A DNA stretch of 9,411 bases from UBA4132 sp037133675 (GTDB taxonomy: Bacteria; Pseudomonadota; Gammaproteobacteria; Methylococcales; Methylomonadaceae). Both the position numbers and the translations under genes were made by a program. Below are positions 1 to 5,931 of the stretch, one piece after another. The notes beneath the pieces are model-generated. The model was given only the letters and a program-made list of their open reading frames with translations. It ran no database searches and was not told where the DNA came from. Position 1 is the stretch's first letter, and each line of letters opens with the position of its first letter. The DNA lies in the NCBI GenBank assembly GCA_037133675.1, contig JBAXNR010000123.1, forward strand, positions 1-9,411, in the 5' to 3' direction.

Positions 1-32
1 AAGTTGCTATATTATGCCAGATGTCAATGACA

Positions 33-53
33 TTTTTATGAGAAAGCCGTGCC
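33..53 (+). repeat. Left copy of a 21-bp exact inverted repeat
   Basis: Positions 33-53 (beginning TTTTTATGAGAAAGCC) recur exactly on the minus strand at 9376-9356. The match stops at 54 and at 32. Here the repeat lies inside the coding sequence of the phage-type gene and would encode FYEKAVP in that frame. A 21-base exact match within 9.4 kb is very unlikely by chance. Confidence 0.85.
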
Positions 54-738
54 TGTTGCCCCTGCCGAAACCTCTATGATGAAGAACCCGATGGTGTGGT
101 TTGCACAGACCTTTAGCCCTCAGGTTGCTAAGCCCATTGTTAATATTGCAATGGATGTTAACTCATTCGGCGCACCGTTGACCAATGCCCGTTATGAACG
201 CCAAGACAAGGCAAAAGCTTTGCAAGGACGACGCGAAACACCTTCTATATATAAAGAGATAGCTCAAGAATTCGCGAGGCATGGACTCGACTTTTACCCT
301 GAACAAGCGCGGGAATTTATGCGTGATTATATGGCGGGTTTAGGCAATGAAGCATTGAAGTGGGCAGTTGAAAACCCTGCCAAAACTGCCCGTGGTTTGG
401 ATGTTGCCAGTCCGTTGATAGACCGTTATGTACTGCAAACTAACGACGATAGTTTGAGACAGCGGCTATATTATAGAGCGCGTGATCGGATGAATGAGCT
501 GGAGATACGCAAAAGCACAGGCGATACTTTAACGCCTAAAGAAGAGCAGTTAGTTGGCTTAGGCGACAAGCTTAAAACCTTGGAATCAAGAACGCGTGGT
601 AAGGCAGCTTCTGCTACTAAAGCCGATAAATTGGGGCAAGATGTGAAGGCTAAAAACCTACGCGCTCAGGCTGAAAGAGGCAGAGAGGATTATATTAATT
701 ACGCGCTGACTAACATAAAAAGAATGGCTGTTTCTTGA
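49..738 (+). CDS. C-terminal fragment of a phage-type polyvalent protein (LPD38-like)
   Basis: The reading frame encodes about 229 residues, opening with GTG in the context VPVAPAETSMMKNP. The first half has the pattern I associate with the LPD38 domain of very large phage and mobile-element polyvalent proteins: a conserved stretch around FSPQVAKPIVN, then NSFGAPLTN (residues 38-46), then YKEIAQEF and DFYPEQAREFMRDYMAGLG. The second half is charged, helical and Lys/Arg-rich, with no membrane segment. The family call comes from memory of the pattern. The GTG is probably not a true start: the adjacent frame upstream (about 2-31) reads IMPDVND and joins well to HFYEKAVPVAP if one base was lost near 31. 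I therefore read this as the 3' end of a longer, frameshifted gene whose 5' part lies outside the window. It ends in tandem stops TGA TAA. It is probably a decayed prophage piece, unrelated to the minus-strand operon. Confidence 0.5.
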   Translation: MPVAPAETSMMKNPMVWFAQTFSPQVAKPIVNIAMDVNSFGAPLTNARYERQDKAKALQGRRETPSIYKEIAQEFARHGLDFYPEQAREFMRDYMAGLGNEALKWAVENPAKTARGLDVASPLIDRYVLQTNDDSLRQRLYYRARDRMNELEIRKSTGDTLTPKEEQLVGLGDKLKTLESRTRGKAASATKADKLGQDVKAKNLRAQAERGREDYINYALTNIKRMAVS

Positions 739-742
739 TAAA

Positions 743-799
743 TGTCCAAACAAACTAATCGCATTTAATTTTATCGTGATTAGTTTGTTTGGGCATTTT
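743..799 (+). terminator. Long hairpin after the phage-type gene, possible terminator
   Basis: Bases 743-762 pair with 776-795 as a 20-bp stem containing two G-U wobbles (745/793 and 761/777). The loop is 13 nt (763-775). The stem starts about 5 nt after the stop codon. It is followed only by TTTT (796-799), so it is a weak match to a canonical intrinsic terminator because the U-tract is short. It could equally be part of a mobile repeat, since a near-copy of its right arm lies at 824-838. The hairpin is certain from sequence; its function is inferred. Confidence 0.45.
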
Positions 800-853
800 A
801 GCTAAAAATAGCCCATTTTAAGGTTAGTTTGTTAGGGCGGCTATTAAATGGGC
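780..853. repeat. Cluster of short direct and inverted repeats before the RAYT remnant
   Basis: The 15-mer at 780-794 (TTAGTTTGTTTGGGC) recurs at 824-838 with one change. TTTTAGCTAAAA (796-807) is a perfect palindrome. GCCCATTT (811-818) is repeated inverted as AAATGGGC (846-853), whose right arm overlaps the ATG of the transposase remnant at 848. Such repeats just upstream of a RAYT gene could be recognition or regulatory sequence, but nothing here proves it. Confidence 0.4.
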
Positions 854-1046
854 AGAAGCCGCTACACCATCACCGAAGCCGATAAGCCGCACTTCATGAC
901 CTGCACCGTCCTGGAATGGCTACCCGTATTCACCAGACCCGAAACTGTACAAATCCTGTTAGAATGTTGGCAATACAACGGCAACGCGCGGGTTTAAAGC
1001 TCTATGGCTATGAGGTACTAGAATTTTATTGCACAAGCTAGTGAAA
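848..1046 (+). pseudogene. Broken REP-associated tyrosine transposase (RAYT, Y1/IS200-like)
   Basis: From ATG at 848 the frame reads MGRSRYTITEADKPHF, then TCTVLEWLPVFTRPETVQIL, the characteristic N-terminus of RAYT proteins, which are single-stranded-DNA transposases acting on REP hairpins. The frame stops at about 994 (NGNARV then TAA). The expected continuation, GLKLYGYEVLE, is in another frame from 991, so there is a frameshift near 980-990. After EVLE the family usually has an NHLH-type segment carrying the catalytic His-x-His. Here only an N-FIAQASE remnant in a third frame (about 1022-1045) follows, so the HUH motif seems deleted. The sequence then runs straight into a REP hairpin at 1046, and the C-terminal half, including the catalytic tyrosine, is absent. 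The element is dead, but it explains the neighbouring REPs. Confidence 0.75.
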
Positions 1047-1122
1047 TAGGATGCGCCGACGACAGGAGGCGCATCATTCGCGTCAACTCGAACGATGCGC
1101 TTCGTACCTCAGCGCATCCTAT
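1046..1122. repeat. REP-type double hairpin (BIME-like)
   Basis: The unit starts ATAGGATGCGC (1046-1056) and ends with the reverse complement GCGCATCCTAT (1112-1122). It contains two hairpins. GATGCGCC (1050-1057) pairs with GGCGCATC (1068-1075) around a 10-nt loop; GATGCGCT (1094-1101) pairs with AGCGCATC (1111-1118) around a 9-nt loop. Two inverted REP hairpins next to a RAYT remnant is the classic arrangement of such elements. A further partial motif, GAGCGCATCT, follows at 1124-1133. The unit lies downstream of the last operon gene and could stabilise or end its mRNA, but that is inference. Confidence 0.8.
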
Positions 1123-1220
1123 GGAGCGCATCTTATCGAGTTGCAACGTTAAATTGCATAATAGCCAAGTAAGATACGCATCGAATACCTTTCCGTTTAT
1201 GTTCACACAATAATAACATT

Positions 1221-1241
1221 TTGGTACGCAATGCGTCCTAC
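1221..1241. repeat. Degenerate REP fragment over the thioesterase stop codon
   Basis: The palindrome ACGCA-A-TGCGT (1226-1236) followed by CCTAC resembles the GTAGGA-GCGT ends of REP units. It covers the first base after, and part of, the thioesterase stop codon (1238-1240). Between this and the double hairpin, 1134-1220 holds only TACGCATCGAAT-like traces and no gene. Confidence 0.45.
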
Positions 1242-1642
1242 ACAACACCCAACTTCTCCAACAAAACCCTAGGCGATTCAAAACACATAGCCTTAGTCTG
1301 GCTATCAATAGCGACTTGGATGCTGTGACCTTTGGTGAGTCTTGTGCCTGTGAGTTTATCGGTAATCAGGTAATTTATTTTCAGGCGGTTTTCCCATTCG
1401 ACTATTTTAGCGTGGACAGTGATTATCTGACCGAATATAGCAGGTTTTACATAGCGGATTCTTAAATCTATTACTGGCCATGCGTAGCCTGAATTGCGCA
1501 TTTCTACATAGTTGTACGCAATTTTATCCAGCAACGCGCAACGGGCGATTTCAAAATATTTGACGTAATGACCGTGCCAGACGACTTCCATCATATCGAC
1601 ATCGTGAAACGGGACGAGTAGTTCAATCGAATGTTTAATCAT
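1238..1642 (-). CDS. apeK: ApeK-like hotdog acyl thioesterase (YbgC/4HBT family)
   Basis: This is a 134-residue single-domain hotdog protein, the usual length for YbgC/FadM-type acyl-CoA or acyl-ACP thioesterases. The N-terminal motif PFHDVDMMEVVWHGHYVKYFE (11-31) carries the family signature; Asp16 is the likely catalytic residue, followed by H-x-x-Y (23-26). There is no signal peptide, so it acts in the cytoplasm. APE clusters encode a thioesterase (ApeK) thought to release or proof-read ACP-bound chains; position and family fit that role. The ATG (1642-1640) overlaps the ammonia-lyase stop by 8 nt (ATGATTAA), suggesting translational coupling. It is the last operon gene here; its stop lies in a REP fragment. 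The family is secure, the APE-specific role is inferred. Confidence 0.8.
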   Translation of the reverse strand: MIKHSIELLVPFHDVDMMEVVWHGHYVKYFEIARCALLDKIAYNYVEMRNSGYAWPVIDLRIRYVKPAIFGQIITVHAKIVEWENRLKINYLITDKLTGTRLTKGHSIQVAIDSQTKAMCFESPRVLLEKLGVV

Positions 1643-3167
1643 ACAGTTGCCAGTATTGTTGACGGATGAGTGCTAAGCAGGCGCGAAGTTCATGTTCTAA
1701 AGCGCGGTCAGTGTTTAGGAATGGGCTGATGTCGCGTACTGATTTAACGGTTTGTTGTAAGGCGGGGCTTAAGGTGTGGAGGTTGCCGCGCAGTTCCACG
1801 CCTTGTACGGCGGCGAATAATACTGCCGCTGCGACTTGTTCAGTGAGTTCTAAAATGCGAATGCAATCCCGTGCGGCGATAGTTCCCATGCTGACTTTAT
1901 CCTGATTGTGGCATTCGGTGGAGCGGGAAAATACGCTGGCGGGCATGGTGAGTTTTAGGGCTTCGGCTGTCCACGCGGACACGGCGATTTGTACGGCTTT
2001 GAATCCGTGATTAATCATCGTTTGTTCACCAGTCGCGCCTGATAAATTGGCGGGCAGTCCGTGATTAAATTTGCTGTCCATGAGTTGTGCCATTTGCCTG
2101 TCCAGTAAATCAGCGAGATTGGCAACCGCTGTTTTTAGTCCGTCCATTGCAAAGGCAATATGTCCGCCGTAAAAATGCCCGCCGTGTAGCACGCGCTCGT
2201 TTTCAGCATCTATGATGGGATTGTCATTGGCACTGTTTAATTCCGTTTCAATAAATTGCCGTAGCCACGGTAATGAATCTTCCAGCACACCAATAACGTG
2301 CGGCGCACAGCGTAAGGAATAACGATCTTGCAAACGGGTATCGTGACGCGGTGCGTGTTCGGTGACTTGTAAATCGGCGCGTATGCGTTCAGCGACACGA
2401 TTTTGTCCGACATGAGGTTTAACAGCAAACAGTTGTTCATCAAAGTGGTAGGCGTTACCTTTTAAAGCGATGGACACCAAGCTGGTAATGCGGGTAGTCA
2501 GTTGCGATAAATAGGCGGCGCGTTGATAGGCAAGACAGGCAATACCTGTCATTGCCGCTGTGCCGTTCATAATCGCTAGGCATTCTTTGGGTTTTAGCGT
2601 CAACGGTTCGATGTTGTGAGCGGCGAAAATGCTTTGGGTTGTGTGTTGTTCGCCTTGATATAGCACGTCGCGTTCACCTGCTAATACGGCAGCTAAATAC
2701 GACAACGGGGTTAAATCACCACTGGCACCGACTGAGCCTTCTTGTGGAATTAGCGGCAAAATATCCAGTGTTAATAAGGTGGCGAGTTGTTGTAATAGTT
2801 TATAACGCACGCCTGAATAACCACGCGCCAAGCTGGTTAAACGAGTCGCCAAAATCGCGCGGGTTTGCTGGGCATCAAAATGATTGCCTAAACCGCACCC
2901 GTGAAAGGTGTATAAATGGCGTGGCAGTTGTTCAACTAAATGCAGCGGAATCGACACGGTGCAGGAATCACCAAAGCCTGTGGTAACGCCATAAACAAAA
3001 CCTTCTTCTTTTAACAGCGTTTCGATGAATGCCGCACCTTTATCAATGCGGCTTATAAAATCGGGGTTGGTGCTGAGTTCCAGCGGTGCGTGTTGCTGGG
3101 CGAGTTGGCAAATATCTTCAATGCTGATTGCTAGTCCGTTAAAGACGACGGGGGGTTGGTTAGTCAT
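1635..3167 (-). CDS. Aromatic amino acid ammonia-lyase (HAL/PAL/TAL family) of the APE cluster
   Basis: The 510-residue length matches bacterial histidine and tyrosine ammonia-lyases. The Ala148-Ser149-Gly150 triad in GSVGASGDLTPLS forms the MIO prosthetic group. Also visible are YGVTTGFG with catalytic Tyr59, NGTAAMTG (Asn201), QDRYSLR (Tyr283, Arg286), NSANDNP (311-317) and HNQDKVSMG (420-428). By alignment from memory, the substrate-selectivity pair is Phe88-His89 (Ser/Met-His in HAL, His-Leu in TAL, Phe-Leu in PAL). The segment ECHNQD resembles PAL/TAL; HAL has an extra Glu (NQED). I infer deamination of tyrosine or phenylalanine to an aryl acrylate for the polyene, not histidine catabolism, and no hut genes are nearby. 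The start at 3167 is preferred over an in-frame upstream start because it overlaps the previous stop by 8 nt (ATGACTAA) and family homology begins there. Confidence 0.85.
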   Translation of the reverse strand: MTNQPPVVFNGLAISIEDICQLAQQHAPLELSTNPDFISRIDKGAAFIETLLKEEGFVYGVTTGFGDSCTVSIPLHLVEQLPRHLYTFHGCGLGNHFDAQQTRAILATRLTSLARGYSGVRYKLLQQLATLLTLDILPLIPQEGSVGASGDLTPLSYLAAVLAGERDVLYQGEQHTTQSIFAAHNIEPLTLKPKECLAIMNGTAAMTGIACLAYQRAAYLSQLTTRITSLVSIALKGNAYHFDEQLFAVKPHVGQNRVAERIRADLQVTEHAPRHDTRLQDRYSLRCAPHVIGVLEDSLPWLRQFIETELNSANDNPIIDAENERVLHGGHFYGGHIAFAMDGLKTAVANLADLLDRQMAQLMDSKFNHGLPANLSGATGEQTMINHGFKAVQIAVSAWTAEALKLTMPASVFSRSTECHNQDKVSMGTIAARDCIRILELTEQVAAAVLFAAVQGVELRGNLHTLSPALQQTVKSVRDISPFLNTDRALEHELRACLALIRQQYWQLYD

Positions 3168-4083
3168 TATCGGTGTGCCAAAAATCAAAAAAGTTGAACC
3201 ATTGTAGCGGTTCTTTGAGGCAGTACATTTGCAAGCTGTCTGCATAAAGTTGGACGACGTGCTGGATGGACTGCTCGCGGGTTTTTCTGGGGAAGTTTAG
3301 TCGGTCGCTGAAATGGTCGAAGTAAACAGCGTATTTGTCTTGCTGTTTCAAACAGAACACCGTGTACACAGGGCATTTTAACAACGCGGCGAGAATAAAC
3401 GCACCTTGTGGGAATAATGCTTCCGCACCCAGAAACGTGGCTAGGCTCACCCGTTGTGAATTGCTCACGGGCGTGCGGTCAGCGGCGATAATGACTAATT
3501 CACCTGCCTCAATTTTATCGCTGAGCATGATGGCAGTGGCGGCGGTTATCTCAGTGACTTGGATTAAATTTAAACGGCTGTTGTCGCTGGTTTGGTTTAA
3601 CAAACGGTTGAATTTTTCGGCGTGTTTGGTGTGGACTAACACGTTAATGCGCAGGGCTTTATCAAAATCAGCGAGAATCCGACACACTTCCAGATTGCCA
3701 AGATGCGAGCCAAGTAACACCACACCGCGTCCCTTATGGGTTTCGGCAAGTAATTTATCACGCCCGTAATGTTGTACATCGTCAGGTGATAATGCGCCCG
3801 ACCACGCGGCAAGTTTATCAATCAGAGCATTGGCGAAACTGATGAAATGTTTGAAGCTAAGCCATAAGCTAGGGGTTAATGGCGTGAAGGCGGCGATTTT
3901 TCTTAAGTAATTTTGACTGGCTAGTCTTGCTGGGCGGTTCGTTAGCCAGTAATAACTGACTACGGGGTATAGAAATATTTGTAATACTTTACGTCCACAT
4001 AACAGATAGACACGCAATAATAAGCGTATCCCCCAGATAAAACTACGTTCTTCAATTTGCGCCCAATGGGGTGATGATTTCAT
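3160..4083 (-). CDS. LpxL/HtrB-like lysophospholipid acyltransferase (COG4261 type)
   Basis: The protein has 307 residues. The N-terminal HWAQIEERSFIWGIRLL is typical of the LPLAT proteins found in APE clusters, followed by a hydrophobic segment (about 19-48) that would anchor it to the inner membrane. The catalytic HX4E motif is present as His127-LGNL-Glu132 in GSHLGNLE. Further conserved-looking blocks are IIAADRTPVS and FPQGAFILAALLKCPVY. The family moves acyl chains from a carrier protein or CoA to a glycolipid-like acceptor. In APE clusters it is thought to help attach the aryl polyene to its lipid anchor. In E. coli-type clusters this domain and a GT2 are, as I recall, joined in one ApeJ protein; here they are separate and parted by a foreign gene. 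No good Shine-Dalgarno is visible. The 3' end overlaps the ammonia-lyase start by 8 nt. Confidence 0.8.
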   Translation of the reverse strand: MKSSPHWAQIEERSFIWGIRLLLRVYLLCGRKVLQIFLYPVVSYYWLTNRPARLASQNYLRKIAAFTPLTPSLWLSFKHFISFANALIDKLAAWSGALSPDDVQHYGRDKLLAETHKGRGVVLLGSHLGNLEVCRILADFDKALRINVLVHTKHAEKFNRLLNQTSDNSRLNLIQVTEITAATAIMLSDKIEAGELVIIAADRTPVSNSQRVSLATFLGAEALFPQGAFILAALLKCPVYTVFCLKQQDKYAVYFDHFSDRLNFPRKTREQSIQHVVQLYADSLQMYCLKEPLQWFNFFDFWHTDND

Positions 4084-4173
4084 TTTTATTTTAGAGTTAT
4101 GAAACGGGTTTGAATTAAAAACTCCTTATCTCGCTTATGCTCAATAAGGCTTATTCCGACCTAGATAGCTAAC

Positions 4174-4941
4174 TTAATCATCCCACCAACTATCATTAAC
4201 AACAGCAGTAGGTTGTTTTTTTACACCATGTTTGAGAGCAATATAATCTTTTGTTATTTTTCTAATGAAAATATGGGCATCATCTAATGACATTTTTGAT
4301 GATTTATTTTCTTTAGCTACATTTTTAAATCCATGTCTTGAATCAAACTTAGATAATGAAAAATTATTTGCAGTATTGGTAAATGATGTTCTTTCGTCCT
4401 TATTGATTTTAAATTTTGGCTCAAAACTTTCTAATGTTTCCATTAGTTTGTAATAAGTATCCCAATTAGGATTCATATTAAAGTATTTCAAGATGTAATA
4501 AATATCTATATGTTTAGTTGCCATACTAATTAACCAGAATCTAATGTCTGAATATGTAGATATATTAAGTTCTGATTTAATTTTTTCTTGAGTTAGGCAA
4601 GATGGCTCACCTAAAAGACCTATTAGCTCCTTGTTGCAACACCATTTTTCTTTATGTCCTTTATAAAGGAGAGACTCTATTTCAATTTTTTGGAAACTGG
4701 AATCACACAAACAAGCAGCCCCATTAAAAAGACCAACAAGCTCATATCCGATTTGCCAAGTTATTTCATAATCTGTCTCATTATTACAAAAAACTGTTTT
4801 CATTCGGAAGTCATCGGTACTATAGTCAAAATGCCCAATTTCTTCATAAATGTAAAAGTAACAACTCCTACAAAGTTGCGAAATAGACCATAAAGCTGAT
4901 GGATTTCCTCGAATAAGAAACTCCCACTCATTATTTATCAT
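4174..4941 (-). CDS. AT-rich orphan gene of unknown function inserted in the APE operon
   Basis: The 255-residue product begins MINNEWEFLIRGNPSALW; I do not recognise the family. The start at 4941 is chosen because AAGAGG lies 9 nt upstream; the frame is open further upstream, but that part reads like intergenic DNA (KKKKRN). The N-terminal half is rich in Trp, aromatics and Cys (CRSCYFY, CLCDSS, KWCCN); the scattered cysteines do not form a clear zinc-finger spacing. The middle, about 115-180, is helical (KIKSELNISTYSDIRFWLISMATK). The C-terminal part has a polar linker (about 190-210), then KFDSRHGFKNVAKEN, a helical tail and an acidic WWDD end. There is no signal peptide or membrane segment, so it is probably cytosolic. 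Base composition is far lower in G+C than its neighbours (14 of 60 at 4321-4380 against 29 of 60 at 3481-3540), which indicates recent transfer. Confidence 0.7.
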   Translation of the reverse strand: MINNEWEFLIRGNPSALWSISQLCRSCYFYIYEEIGHFDYSTDDFRMKTVFCNNETDYEITWQIGYELVGLFNGAACLCDSSFQKIEIESLLYKGHKEKWCCNKELIGLLGEPSCLTQEKIKSELNISTYSDIRFWLISMATKHIDIYYILKYFNMNPNWDTYYKLMETLESFEPKFKINKDERTSFTNTANNFSLSKFDSRHGFKNVAKENKSSKMSLDDAHIFIRKITKDYIALKHGVKKQPTAVVNDSWWDD

Positions 4942-4950
4942 AAATATATT

Positions 4951-4956
4951 CCTCTT
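4951..4956 (-). promoter_or_regulatory. Ribosome binding site setting the orphan gene start
   Basis: The minus strand reads AAGAGG nine bases before the ATG at 4941-4939. It is the best Shine-Dalgarno match in the operon region and supports the 255-residue start over longer in-frame alternatives. Confidence 0.65.
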
Positions 4957-5019
4957 CTTTTTTTTTATGTTCTGTGTAATTAAGCAGTGTAGGATGGCAT
5001 CGACTACTATTCGAACGCG

Positions 5020-5028
5020 AGTATAACA
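5020..5028 (-). promoter_or_regulatory. Possible extended -10 promoter for the orphan gene
   Basis: The minus strand reads TGTTATACT, which fits the extended -10 pattern TGnTATAAT with one mismatch. It is about 80 nt before the orphan start and after the glycosyltransferase stop. No convincing -35 is visible. An own promoter would suit an inserted accessory gene, but this is a motif match only. Confidence 0.3.
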
Positions 5029-5085
5029 ACATGGTTTACGTTGTTTGGTTTGAATAAGCCCGTCAAACAAGAAACTCGTCCAATC

Positions 5086-5811
5086 CTATCTGCTCAACAA
5101 AAGCGGAATACGGATTAACATTCCAAAGAACAAGCGAGCATGAGTGGCTGAAATCATCACATTGTCACGCCATAGTTTGAAATGAGACACGCCATCGAGA
5201 GGGTAATTGACCGTTGTTGGTGTGTTAATAACGTTGATACCTTGCCAATACAAACGCACGACTATATCAATATCAAAATCCATGCGTTGCCCGATTTTTT
5301 TAGTGTTGATTAGTTGCTTTATAGCAGGCAGTGGATATAAGCGGAAGCCGCACATTCCATCAGCGATAGCTAACGATAAAGTGTTAATCGCTATCCAGAA
5401 ATTAGTCACCCTTCGACCATATAAACGATTTTTAGGCACAGAATCATCAAAGATGGGTTTGCCTAAAATCATGGCGTTTGGATGTTGTCGTACCGCTTCC
5501 AGAAAACGCGGAATATCATTCACGTTATGCTGCCCATCGGCATCAATTTGTAGCGCGTGTGTGTAGCCTAGCTGTATGGCTGCATGAAAACCATCGATAA
5601 CCGCCGCGCCTTTGCCGCCATTTTCAGCACGGTTTATTAGCGTTAGCCAGTTTGATTCTTGTTGAGCAAGGTTTTCCAGTACAGCGGAACAAGCAACTGA
5701 ACTGCCATCATTAACCAGCAAACAGGCAATATTGTATGGTTTTAGATTGGTGATAACCTGAATTATGGCGTGTTCATGGTTATACACAGGAATGATGATA
5801 CAGAGTTTCAT
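5086..5811 (-). CDS. Family 2 glycosyltransferase (ApeJ glycosyltransferase part)
   Basis: The 241-residue protein has a GT-A fold. The nucleotide-sugar binding start is IIIPVYNHE (5-13), followed by VNDGSS (33-38). NGGKGAAVIDGF (64-75) and DADGQH (90-95) provide the DxD metal site, and DGMCGFRLYP is the acceptor-side motif typical of DPM1-like GT2 enzymes. No clear C-terminal membrane helix is present, so it probably works at the cytoplasmic face of the inner membrane. APE clusters carry such an enzyme with an LPLAT partner; together they are proposed to build or modify the lipid anchor, but sugar and acceptor cannot be read from sequence. About 115 nt separate it from the ligase-dehydratase gene, filled largely by an inverted repeat. 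The downstream partner is now behind the inserted orphan gene. Confidence 0.8.
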   Translation of the reverse strand: MKLCIIIPVYNHEHAIIQVITNLKPYNIACLLVNDGSSVACSAVLENLAQQESNWLTLINRAENGGKGAAVIDGFHAAIQLGYTHALQIDADGQHNVNDIPRFLEAVRQHPNAMILGKPIFDDSVPKNRLYGRRVTNFWIAINTLSLAIADGMCGFRLYPLPAIKQLINTKKIGQRMDFDIDIVVRLYWQGINVINTPTTVNYPLDGVSHFKLWRDNVMISATHARLFFGMLIRIPLLLSR

Positions 5812-5843
5812 GGGGTTCTTAGTATTGAGTATAGCTAACAGCC

Positions 5844-5931
5844 AATAAAATGATTAAAAAACCGTTCGCGCTGCTCCTGTCGAAGCGTTAATGTGGTTCG
5901 ACAAGCTCACAGCGAACGTTATCATTTTATT
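5844..5931. repeat. Hairpin repeat overlapping the ligase-dehydratase stop codon
   Basis: An 11-bp perfect inverted repeat (AATAAAATGAT at 5844-5854, ATCATTTTATT at 5921-5931) encloses an imperfect inner stem. The inner arms run from GTTCGCGCTG (5864 onward) to GTCGAA and back as TTCGACAAGCTCACAGCGAAC, with about five mismatches in 21. The TTCGACAAGCTCA motif is like dispersed intergenic repeats I have seen in proteobacterial genomes; that is recollection, not a search. The right arm contains the TAA stop (5929-5927), so the repeat lies at the very end of the coding sequence and could act as an intra-operon mRNA hairpin. Confidence 0.75.

Noticed and set aside
1046..1240. CRISPR array
   Set aside because: The repeats are inverted REP hairpins of unequal spacing, with no regularly spaced direct repeats.
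1018..1308. Open minus-strand frame of about 96 codons downstream of the thioesterase
   Set aside because: It runs through REP hairpins and the thioesterase 3' end in another frame; its residues look like translated repeat DNA and there is no ribosome binding site.
2639..2986. Plus-strand frames antisense to the ammonia-lyase and LPLAT (also 1666-1905, 3025-3207, 3335-3769)
   Set aside because: They mirror conserved coding sequence on the other strand and have no recognisable protein pattern.
4143..4155. Palindrome AATAAGGCTTATT after the orphan gene, considered as a terminator
   Set aside because: A 6-bp AT-rich stem with a one-base centre cannot form a stable hairpin loop, and no U-tract follows on the minus strand.
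4942..5070. Upstream extension of the orphan protein by 43 residues
   Set aside because: The stretch has low-complexity KKKKRN coding and ordinary intergenic composition, and the strong AAGAGG site points to the start at 4941.
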